Origin: Methylosinus sp. Sm6
GTDB taxonomy: Bacteria > Pseudomonadota > Alphaproteobacteria > Rhizobiales > Beijerinckiaceae
Length of the DNA stretch: 53,189 bases
Reading direction: 5' to 3'
Assembly (NCBI RefSeq): GCF_019802345.1
Contig: NZ_JAINDZ010000030.1
Coordinates: 1 to 53,189 of the forward strand
The notes below the pieces were generated by a model. It had not been told where the DNA came from and did not search any database. It saw nothing but the letters and a program-made list of their open reading frames with translations. A program made the translations under genes and the position numbers. How positions within the stretch are numbered: the stretch's first letter is position 1; each line of letters opens with the position of its first letter. Shown here one piece after another: positions 16,316-23,460 of the stretch.

Positions 16316-16996
16316 CGGCACGCTCTGGGGCGTTATTGCGCCATCCTCGAGAGTGATGATCCGGTCCGCGATATCGAGAATCCGATAGTCGTGAGTTACG
16401 AGCAGGATCGTCGCGCCATAGTCCTTGGCGAGGCGTTTGAGAATATTGACCGCTTCGTGACCGCTTGCCTTGTCGAGAGAAGCGGTTGGCTCGTCGGCCA
16501 GCACGAGCTTTGGCCGCGAGACCAGGGCGCGCGCGATTGCGACACGCTGGCGCTGTCCTCCCGACAATTGTTTTGGCCGACGGTCGAGATGGTCGGCTAG
16601 ACCGACCTCGGTCAGCATTTCGCCGGCTCGCTGTCGTCGTTCGGCTTCCGAAAGCCGATCGTCGAGTTCGAGCGCCATGCAGACATTTTCCACGGCCGTC
16701 AGCGGCCAAAACAAATTGTGTTGCTGGAAAATGTAGCCGATTTGCCGCCGCACGCCCATACGAACGTTTTCGTCGCTGTTCACCAGCTCGCGGCCCAGCA
16801 CGACGGCGCTTCCCGTCACGGCGAGGCGCAGGCCGCCCAGGATCGTGAGCAAGGTCGTCTTGCCCGAACCCGAGGGGCCGGTGAGTATGACGATCTCCCC
16901 CCGATCGACCGAAAAATCGACATTGTTGAGCACTTGGCGGCGGAATTCGCCGGCGCCGTAAGCGAAGCTCACTCCTTTCACATCGACCAGCGCCAT
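16307..16996 (-). CDS. devA: DevA-type ABC exporter ATPase
   Basis: The 229-residue protein is a complete ABC ATPase: Walker A GPSGSGKTTLL, Q-loop IFQQHNLF, signature LSGGQRQRVAIARAL, Walker B LVLADEPTASLD, and H-loop LLVTHD. It is close to DevA/MacB-type ATPases. Its ATG overlaps the stop of the permease gene (TGATG), so the two are coupled. With the next two genes it forms a DevBCA-type exporter, a class known in cyanobacteria for heterocyst glycolipid export. It is the last gene on the prodiginine strand, so the cargo may be the pigment; this is inference. Confidence 0.9.
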   Translation of the reverse strand: MALVDVKGVSFAYGAGEFRRQVLNNVDFSVDRGEIVILTGPSGSGKTTLLTILGGLRLAVTGSAVVLGRELVNSDENVRMGVRRQIGYIFQQHNLFWPLTAVENVCMALELDDRLSEAERRQRAGEMLTEVGLADHLDRRPKQLSGGQRQRVAIARALVSRPKLVLADEPTASLDKASGHEAVNILKRLAKDYGATILLVTHDYRILDIADRIITLEDGAITPQSVPSS

Positions 16997-18165
16997 CAGA
17001 ACATATCCGCTGGATTTGCCGCTTTCAGGCGGCGAATGGCGAGCGCGCCGGCGAGCGAACACATCGTAAGAATGAATGCGAACACTGTCGCGATTTTGCC
17101 GAGGGGCATCGGAAAAGGAATGAATATTTCCTGTTCGGCGAGACGATAAAGCGCGACGGACAAGCCGAGACCGAGCGCAAATCCGAGAAGCGCGAGATAG
17201 ATTGCGGACGAGAGAACCACCAGTTGGAGATAGAACTGGGAGTATCCCATCGCTTTGAGCGTCGCGTATTGGCTCAAATTGTTGCTCACGTCCGTAAAGA
17301 GAATTTGGTAGACGATCACCATGCCGACGACAAGTCCCATTACGACGCCGAAACCAAAGATAAATCCCATCGGCGCAGAGTTCTCCCAGTAGCCTTTTTC
17401 GAATTCGACAAGCTCGTTGTAATCGAACACACGCATCTCCTGGCCCATCAACGCGAGCAAGTCCGCCTGCGCCTTGCGAACGTCGGATCCCGGATTGAGC
17501 AAGACGAACCCGAGATCGATTTTGTCGAAAGCGCGCTGCGGAAAGATGCGATGAAAATTCAAGTCGCTCGTGACGACGTTTCCATCGGCGGCGAATGTCG
17601 TTCCCATGCGGAACGTTCCGACGATCTTTATCCTGCGTCCGTTGACTTCCGTCACGTCGCGTCCTTTGGAAATTTGCTCGGACACCGGACCGAACTCGGG
17701 CCTCGAGGCAATGTCGAAGAGCGCGACGTCCTGGCGTTTGAGGTCGTCGGCGCGCGCGCAAATGTCCACGTCGTCGATCAGGTCGCCGTTGAGATCGTAA
17801 CCATAGACCATCAAGGTTCGCTGTATATGAGTGTCCATGTTCTTGAATTGTCCAAGCGACACGTACATGGGATAAACGGCGCGAACGTCCGGATGGCCGA
17901 GCGCGCGCATCAGCGCGCTGCGCTCGAATTGCACGGGCCGCCACAGCGCCTCCGTCTGCTTGTGCAGCACGAACAAATCGGCCCGCATCTTGATCGGCGC
18001 CGACACGGCGCTCGCGTAAAGCGAATCGAGAAAACCGAGCTGCATGAACACCAGCACGCTGGCGAACAGGACGCCGAGCGTCGCGGCGATGAGCTTCGGC
18101 TTATCGTATGTCAGTTGCCGCCAGGCTAGACGAGCGGCGAAGAAGAAAGTTGGAAATGGCGTCAT
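16996..18165 (-). CDS. devC: DevC-type ABC exporter permease
   Basis: The 389-residue protein has one membrane helix near the N-terminus (LIAATLGVLFASVLVFMQLG, about residues 25-45), a large periplasmic domain, and three C-terminal helices (including FGVVMGLVVGMVIVYQILF). This is the FtsX/MacB-like layout of DevC permeases. LRMARLxWRQL-like ARLAWRQL and the QLGFLDSLY segment fit the DevC family. The start overlaps the devB stop by four bases. It would sit in the inner membrane with DevA as ATPase and DevB as adaptor. Confidence 0.9.
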   Translation of the reverse strand: MTPFPTFFFAARLAWRQLTYDKPKLIAATLGVLFASVLVFMQLGFLDSLYASAVSAPIKMRADLFVLHKQTEALWRPVQFERSALMRALGHPDVRAVYPMYVSLGQFKNMDTHIQRTLMVYGYDLNGDLIDDVDICARADDLKRQDVALFDIASRPEFGPVSEQISKGRDVTEVNGRRIKIVGTFRMGTTFAADGNVVTSDLNFHRIFPQRAFDKIDLGFVLLNPGSDVRKAQADLLALMGQEMRVFDYNELVEFEKGYWENSAPMGFIFGFGVVMGLVVGMVIVYQILFTDVSNNLSQYATLKAMGYSQFYLQLVVLSSAIYLALLGFALGLGLSVALYRLAEQEIFIPFPMPLGKIATVFAFILTMCSLAGALAIRRLKAANPADMF

Positions 18166-19082
18166 GGCGCGATGTGGACCTGAACCTGCCTGTAAATCTG
18201 ATGCAGGAAATCTTTTCGCGCCGAGTCGGAGAGGGTCAGTCGAACTTCGACGATCCTGGCGTCGCGGTCCGCGAGGGGATCCGTGCTGTTCATGAGATTC
18301 TTTTCGACCGTGAAACCGAGCATCCGAACTTTCGCTTCGTAGGCCGCCTCGCTCGAAGGCAGCCTCACGACGGCCGCCTGACCCGCCTTGACTCGCGCAA
18401 TGTCGGCCTCGTACACCTCGGCAACGACTTCTAGCGACGACAAGTCGGCCATGTCCAGAATCCCCTTGTCGCCCACGCGTTCGCCCGCCCTCGCATGAAT
18501 CTTGAGAATCGTGCCGTCGATCGGCGCCGCCGTCTGCGCTTGCAATAGCTGGAGCTTCTTTAGGCGAAGATTCGCTTCCGACTGTTTGAGGCTCGCGCGC
18601 ATGGCTTCGAGGTCCGTCTTCGCTTTGCTGGAGCGCAGTTCCGCTTCGTCGAAAGCGAAGGCCGAGACCGTGCCCGAAAGGCGCAGCGAATTCTTGCGAT
18701 CGTAATCTCTCTGTGCCTTCTTGAATTCGGCTTCCGCCGCCACCAGACGCGCGGTCGAGACGGCGAATTCGGCCGCGGCAAGATCGATCTCCGTCCGGCG
18801 GCGCTCATAATCGCTAAAGACGGCGACAACGTCGCCTTTGGCCACGTCCTGCCCTTCACGAACCCGGATTTCCGAGATGACCGCTCCGCTCGCTCCCTGG
18901 TCGGGCGAGACGTGAATGACGCGCGACATCGGCTCGATGCGCCCAAGCGCGCCGATGCCCATAACCGTTTGCGGCGCGGCGGAATTTGGCGGCGATGTTT
19001 CCGCGGCGAGCGGCGCCAGGCGCGCTTGCAAGAGCGCGCCCGCCGCGATCATTGTCAGTCCGATATAATTTCGCGCTTCCAT
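18162..19082 (-). CDS. devB: DevB-type membrane fusion (HlyD-family) subunit of an ABC exporter
   Basis: The 306-residue protein begins with a membrane anchor or signal (IGLTMIAAGALLQARLAPLAA). It shows the DevB pattern: GIGALGRIEPMSRVIHVSPD, a lipoyl half-motif (ISEIRVREGQDVAKGDVVAVF), a coiled-coil hairpin (about residues 90-185), and the second half-motif (APIDGTILKIHARAGERV). It links the inner-membrane DevCA complex to an outer-membrane channel; no TolC-like gene is in the cluster. A perfect 20-bp interrupted palindrome lies 30 bp upstream, so devBCA may have its own regulated promoter. Confidence 0.9.
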   Translation of the reverse strand: MEARNYIGLTMIAAGALLQARLAPLAAETSPPNSAAPQTVMGIGALGRIEPMSRVIHVSPDQGASGAVISEIRVREGQDVAKGDVVAVFSDYERRRTEIDLAAAEFAVSTARLVAAEAEFKKAQRDYDRKNSLRLSGTVSAFAFDEAELRSSKAKTDLEAMRASLKQSEANLRLKKLQLLQAQTAAPIDGTILKIHARAGERVGDKGILDMADLSSLEVVAEVYEADIARVKAGQAAVVRLPSSEAAYEAKVRMLGFTVEKNLMNSTDPLADRDARIVEVRLTLSDSARKDFLHQIYRQVQVHIAP

Positions 19083-19111
19083 GGGATATGCCTGCGAATG
19101 CTTTTTGAAAC

Positions 19112-19131
19112 CGTTTCGACCCGTCGAAACG
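19112..19131. promoter_or_regulatory. Operator-like palindrome upstream of devB
   Basis: CGTTTCGAC-CC-GTCGAAACG is a 9+2+9 perfect inverted repeat, 30 bp before the devB start in the 158-bp gap after pigN. The size fits a dimeric repressor such as a TetR or LacI type. No regulator gene is seen beside it. It is too GC-rich and has no T-run to be a clear terminator. Confidence 0.5.
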
Positions 19132-19240
19132 CCTGCCGACTCGCCGAGCGTCTCGCTAATTTTCCCAAGAGACGTTTCGGCAAAGCTTCATGAAATATGC
19201 ATCGCCCCCATTCGCGAAGGATCCCCGCGACCGACGCCCT

Positions 19241-20017
19241 TTACGCGGAGGGCCGCTCTTTCTCGCCACAAGAGGCGCGCGCCGCCGAGTAGAGCCGCGG
19301 CACGAAGCGGGGCGCGCGATTGCAATATTCCTCCCACGCGGCGCCATATCGCTCCTTGGACATAGCCTCGCTCTTTGGGATTGCGTCGAAGAAATATTGT
19401 ACAGCGTTGGCGAGCGGCGCAATCAAACCCCAGGGCGAGGCGGAAAAAAGAGCGAAGGATACGTAAATGAGAAAATCGCCGAAATAATTAGGATGGCGCG
19501 ATAGTCCCCACAAGCCCGTGTCCAGAATCTTGCCCTGGCTGTCCGCATTCTGTTTGAAGCGCCACTTCTGGTAATCGCCGCCGATATGAAAGACTGAGCC
19601 GACGAGGTAAACGCCGATGGCTGCGGCGTCGAAGGCGTCGAACGGCCCGGCCCGATCGGCGGCCCACAGGAAGGGCAAGCAATAGAGCCAACCGAAGGTA
19701 TTCGTCAGAATGACCGGCAAAGCATAAAGCGTCGGTCGATCGATCTGGCCCTGGAGCTTGGCCGCGGCGGTCGCGCGATAGGCCGCTGTCAGCACCCAGT
19801 TCATATGGACGAGATAGGCAATTACGAAGACCAGTATCGTGATCTGACGCCAGAGTGCGCCCGTTCCATATGCGACGATGATTGCGGCGACCGGAAGCAG
19901 CGTGTTGAAGCCGATGATGAATGGCGCTCTCGGCTCCTGGGTGATTTTCGCGGCGATCACGCCGAGAATGGCCAGCGCCTCGATGACAACCAGAAGAACG
20001 ATATATTTTTCGACCAT
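19241..20017 (-). CDS. pigN: PigN-like integral membrane protein (DUF1295 / steroid reductase-like)
   Basis: The 258-residue protein has about six hydrophobic helices and the C-terminal signature SRHPNYFGDFLIYVSFALF of the DUF1295/ICMT-like fold. The start is the ATG at 20015-20017, with AAGGAG at good distance; the frame is open further upstream. In Serratia and Hahella clusters PigN/HapN occupies the end of the operon and is reported to assist the O-methylation step with PigF. Its position after pigA here supports the same role. Without the cluster it would only be called a DUF1295 protein. Confidence 0.8.
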   Translation of the reverse strand: MVEKYIVLLVVIEALAILGVIAAKITQEPRAPFIIGFNTLLPVAAIIVAYGTGALWRQITILVFVIAYLVHMNWVLTAAYRATAAAKLQGQIDRPTLYALPVILTNTFGWLYCLPFLWAADRAGPFDAFDAAAIGVYLVGSVFHIGGDYQKWRFKQNADSQGKILDTGLWGLSRHPNYFGDFLIYVSFALFSASPWGLIAPLANAVQYFFDAIPKSEAMSKERYGAAWEEYCNRAPRFVPRLYSAARASCGEKERPSA

Positions 20018-20089
20018 CCGCCAATCTCCTTCTTCTTCGTATTCGCTTGACCGCGCGACGCGGCGCAGTCGAGCGCTTCGCAAAAAAAA

Positions 20090-21238
20090 TCATCGCAATC
20101 CCATGTGGCGCGCAACGATCTCGCGTTGTATCTCCGAACTTCCGGAGAACACGCGCGAGGGCAGGCTATCGAGCAACAGGCGGTCGAGCCCGTTGTCGGC
20201 GATCGCCGCGGAGGCGCCGAACAGTTGAATGGCGTCGAGACCCGCCATTACGGCGCTTTCCGATATCCAGAGCTTGCTGAGCGCGCTCGCCTCCTCATGA
20301 GGCAAACCGACGTCGTGCAGCCAGCCGGTGCGGTAAAGCAGCAAACGGGCAGTCTCAAGACGAAGCTTCATGTCGACCAGCTTGTTGGACACGCTCTGAT
20401 TTCGGCCAATAGGCTTGCCGAACTGGCGCCGATCGCGCGCATATTCGACGCACCGCGTCAGAACTCGATCCATGGCGCCGACATATGCGGCGAACAGGCA
20501 GCCACGCTCCCATATCATGCTGTCGTTGAAAATCGCGGCGCCCGCCCCCTCGGCGCCGAGCAGATTGGCTGCCGGGACGCGGCACGCGTCGAAATAGACG
20601 CTGCCCCAGGGACTGGTGGGCAGTCCGCTCTTGCGAGCCTCGGGTCGCACCGTCAGGCCGGGCGCATCGCGCGGAACGACGAAGCAGCTTATTCCAAAAA
20701 AACCCTGTCGCGGGTTCGTCTTCGCATAGGCGACGAAAACGTCGGCGATCGGCGCGTTCGTGATGAAACATTTCAAGCCCGTCAGCACATAATCGTCGCC
20801 GTCGCGCTCTGCGGTTGCGCACATCGCGAATGCGTCCGAGCCCGATTCCGCTTCCGTCATCGCGTTTGCGGCGATAACGCGCCCGCTCGCCATGTCGCGC
20901 AGCCATTTCTCGCGAATTTGAGCGGAGCCGTGACGCCAAACCGGTACGACGCAGGCGAACATATGCGCGCACAGCGAAAACACGAGACCCAGGTCGGAGC
21001 ATTCGCGGCCCAGCGTCTCTATCGTCAGCATGGCGTCGAGCGCGCCGAGGCCGGGCCCGCCCCAGTCGGCGTCGACAGGTAGTCCGGCCAGTCCCATCTC
21101 GGCGGCGGCGTCCCACTTACTGCGGTCGAAACGCGCGTCGCGAATGCGTTCGGCCGCGCCCGCCGATAGGGCTTCAGCCGCGAAGCGGCCGATGTGATCG
21201 TTGCGGGCAATCTGTTCGTCGGTCAGTTGAAAATCCAT
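20090..21238 (-). CDS. pigA: PigA, L-prolyl-S-PCP dehydrogenase (acyl-CoA dehydrogenase fold)
   Basis: The 382-residue flavoprotein has acyl-CoA dehydrogenase hallmarks: ANAMTEAESGSDAF, LTGLKCFITNAPIADVFVAY, YARDRRQFGKPIGRNQSV and the C-terminal SSEIQREIVARHMGL. In prodigiosin biosynthesis PigA performs the four-electron oxidation of prolyl-PCP to pyrrolyl-2-carboxyl-PCP. Partners are PigI (loads proline) and PigG (carrier). In Serratia pigA is the first gene; here it lies between pigM and pigN. Plain fatty-acid acyl-CoA dehydrogenase is the alternative, but the context makes PigA far more likely. Confidence 0.9.
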   Translation of the reverse strand: MDFQLTDEQIARNDHIGRFAAEALSAGAAERIRDARFDRSKWDAAAEMGLAGLPVDADWGGPGLGALDAMLTIETLGRECSDLGLVFSLCAHMFACVVPVWRHGSAQIREKWLRDMASGRVIAANAMTEAESGSDAFAMCATAERDGDDYVLTGLKCFITNAPIADVFVAYAKTNPRQGFFGISCFVVPRDAPGLTVRPEARKSGLPTSPWGSVYFDACRVPAANLLGAEGAGAAIFNDSMIWERGCLFAAYVGAMDRVLTRCVEYARDRRQFGKPIGRNQSVSNKLVDMKLRLETARLLLYRTGWLHDVGLPHEEASALSKLWISESAVMAGLDAIQLFGASAAIADNGLDRLLLDSLPSRVFSGSSEIQREIVARHMGLR

Positions 21239-21280
21239 TGCGAGCTTCCTTACGAATTCAAAGGTTTTCCTCGAGACGGG

Positions 21281-22369
21281 TCACTCCATGCGCAGAATCG
21301 CGTCGACCGATCGGCGCGGACTTATCGATGGATTGAGCAAAGCAAGGCCAAATCTCGCGACGAACACGGGACGACGGGTCGAGAGGCGGAGCAGCCGCTG
21401 TATCTCTCGGCGCGGCGCATCGTGCTGCAAAAGAACGCTTACCGGATGAAGAGCGAGGCCGGCGGCCTGCGCGTTCAGCCAGACTTCGGCCAGCCGGGCG
21501 CCGGCCTGGAGCAAATCCTGGCGGCGCGGGCGCTCCTCGGGCAGGCTGCAGCACACAAGACCAGGGCCGGCGGCGACGAGGCCCGCCAGGGCGTCGGCCA
21601 TGCGTGAGGAGCCGCCGAAGGGACGGAGAGCTTGCATGGCCAGCGGCGAGAGCGCAAAGCGAAGGAGGCGGCGCTTGAACGGCGTCATCGGCCCAAGCAG
21701 GCTGTCGACGAAAATGCCGTCCACCACGTCCTCGTCCCCCGGTTCGCCGAAGCGAAGATGACGATAGGTTTCGGACCAGGCTTTGAGGTGAGTGAAATCG
21801 AGAGCGGCGTAACGCGCGGTCAATTCAGCGACGCTCTTCAACGTTTTCGGGTCCGCTTCGGCGCGAATCTCCAGCGCGCTGCCGGTCAGCGTTTCCGGCC
21901 AGCGGCGGATGGACATCGCGGCGATCGCCTCCGCGGACGGCGGATCTGGAGCGAAGGGCGCGCGACATGTCCGGCGGCGGCGTACGAGATCGACGAAGGA
22001 TTCCCAGTCAACGCCGCCAACGACGCGGGCAGGGGCGCGCCGCACGGTTACGATCGCCATCGAAATTTCGCCCTTCGGCGACGGATCGCTCGCGTCGTCC
22101 ATGGCCCACTCGCAGGCTAAGCCGAGGCGCTGGAGCGCCGTCACGAGAAGGCCGAGGAACAGGCCGACGCTGAGAGCCATCTCTAAATCCAGGCTTTCGA
22201 GCGCGGTTAGACGTCGGCCCTGGTCGAGCGTGAGACGCAGCAAGCGCTCATTCTCGCAGGCGCCGGGAACGACGGCCACTCGCCAAGGCTGGCAGTTGTG
22301 CGACGACGGCGCCCATCGAGCCGCCTCGATGGCCTGTCGTAAGAGCAGATCGAAATCCGGCGCGCTCAT
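21281..22369 (-). CDS. pigM: PigM-like nitroreductase-fold oxidoreductase
   Basis: The 362-residue protein starts MSAPDFDLLLRQAIEAARWA and continues PSSHNCQPWRV, the FMN-binding start of nitroreductase-fold proteins. RRRTCRAPFAPDPPS and LLQAGARLAEVWLNAQAAGL are further family features. In prodigiosin clusters PigM oxidises the hydroxymethyl bipyrrole (HBM) to the aldehyde HBC. The ATG at 22367-22369 is chosen since it begins the conserved region 20 bp after the pigL stop. Confidence 0.85.
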   Translation of the reverse strand: MSAPDFDLLLRQAIEAARWAPSSHNCQPWRVAVVPGACENERLLRLTLDQGRRLTALESLDLEMALSVGLFLGLLVTALQRLGLACEWAMDDASDPSPKGEISMAIVTVRRAPARVVGGVDWESFVDLVRRRRTCRAPFAPDPPSAEAIAAMSIRRWPETLTGSALEIRAEADPKTLKSVAELTARYAALDFTHLKAWSETYRHLRFGEPGDEDVVDGIFVDSLLGPMTPFKRRLLRFALSPLAMQALRPFGGSSRMADALAGLVAAGPGLVCCSLPEERPRRQDLLQAGARLAEVWLNAQAAGLALHPVSVLLQHDAPRREIQRLLRLSTRRPVFVARFGLALLNPSISPRRSVDAILRME

Positions 22370-22389
22370 GTGCTTTTCCAATTTGCGTT

Positions 22390-23097
22390 TCAGCGCAAGG
22401 CGCCGACGACGGCGACGGCGTAGCCGTCGATCAGCCGCCCATGCGCTTGCCAATTTGCGAAAATGGCGTCTTTTTTTCGTGGCGCGGCTCCTTGGGGCCA
22501 GCGCCACAGCAGCCGGCCATTATCGTCCCACCCCCGCCATTCTGGTCCCGGTAGACCATCGTGGATTCCGATCAACCGGGCCTTGCAGAACGCCTCCTTG
22601 AAAGCCCATCCCAGCGTGGGCAACTCCGGCTGCTCGGCCTCCGCGCGAGTTAGCCAGGCGCGCTCGGCGTCGCTGAGAAACACCGTCCGAAGAGATGCGC
22701 TGAACGGCCGCAGCCGTTCAATATCGACGCCCACCGGCGTCGCTCCGGCGACCGCCGCGGCGAGCCCATGCGAGTGGCTGATGCTCACGACGCCCTCGAT
22801 CGGGGAGACCGGAGGACCGCTGGCGCCGTCGCGGTTCGAGACCGCGATATGGGCGAGCGGCGGCGCCGTTTCGCCACTCGCGCGTAGTCGGCGGCGCAGG
22901 GCCAGCTTTGCGGCGAGACGGCCTGCCAGCCACTCGCGGCGGCGCTTCTCGAAATGCAGCGCGTTATAGGTTTCCGCTTCCTGCGGCGACAGCACGGCGC
23001 GGCGGCGCGTCTCGTCGGCCAAGCCTTTCGCCGTGACGTGAACGTCGACGAGGGTGACGGTCCAGCCGCCAAGCCGCACGTTACGAACCCATCGCAT
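22390..23097 (-). CDS. pigL: PigL, Sfp-type 4'-phosphopantetheinyl transferase
   Basis: The 235-residue protein has the Sfp-family signatures: ISHSHGLAAAVA, the magnesium-binding VGVDIERLRPF and WAFKEAFCKAR. It transfers phosphopantetheine to the carrier domains of PigG and PigH. The ATG at 23095-23097 is favoured because AGGA lies nine bases upstream; an ATG at 23106 is also possible. The start overlaps the end of pigK by 17 bp, so the two are translationally linked. Confidence 0.9.
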   Translation of the reverse strand: MRWVRNVRLGGWTVTLVDVHVTAKGLADETRRRAVLSPQEAETYNALHFEKRRREWLAGRLAAKLALRRRLRASGETAPPLAHIAVSNRDGASGPPVSPIEGVVSISHSHGLAAAVAGATPVGVDIERLRPFSASLRTVFLSDAERAWLTRAEAEQPELPTLGWAFKEAFCKARLIGIHDGLPGPEWRGWDDNGRLLWRWPQGAAPRKKDAIFANWQAHGRLIDGYAVAVVGALR

Positions 23098-23428
23098 CCG
23101 CGACATTCCTGGAATTCGCGCCGTAGCCAGCGCCAAGACGCGTCCCGATCACCTCCTCGGCGAGCTCGGCCATGGCGGAGAAGCGATCGACGAGTCGGCA
23201 GAATGCAGGGAGGGCCATGTCGCGTTCGAAGTCGGCCATGGACGTGACGGCGATCACTTCGAAATAGTGGAATGGCGCGGCGGGATCGAGGCTGACGCGC
23301 TGAACTGAAAATTGACGCACGCTGGGTAGGTCCGGGCAGGCGGCGTAGTCCTCCGTCGTCACCCACTCCTCGAACGCGGGCGCGCGCCCGACGTCGAGCA
23401 GCCGAATTTTATGTATGATGATTTCCAT
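23081..23428 (-). CDS. pigK: PigK / HapK / RedY-like small protein
   Basis: The 115-residue product begins MEIIIHKIRLLDVGRAPAFE and has LPSVRQFSVQRVSLDPAAPF with HYFEVIAVTSMADFERDM. This matches the RedY/HapK/PigK family as I recall it, a small dimeric ferredoxin-like fold found only in prodiginine clusters. Its biochemical role is not settled. An earlier ATG at 23464 overlaps the pigJ stop (ATGA) and would add 12 residues; the later start fits the family length of about 104-115 residues better. This gene is one of the most specific markers of a prodiginine pathway here. Confidence 0.85.
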   Translation of the reverse strand: MEIIIHKIRLLDVGRAPAFEEWVTTEDYAACPDLPSVRQFSVQRVSLDPAAPFHYFEVIAVTSMADFERDMALPAFCRLVDRFSAMAELAEEVIGTRLGAGYGANSRNVADAMGS

Positions 23429-23460
23429 GGGCCAGGTCCCGTTTCCTCGCGACTGCGAAA

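Noticed and set aside
16307-17944. Single 545-codon protein ending in the ABC ATPase
   Set aside because: The part before MALVDVKGVS is read through the devC gene in the wrong frame; the ATPase itself starts at 16996.
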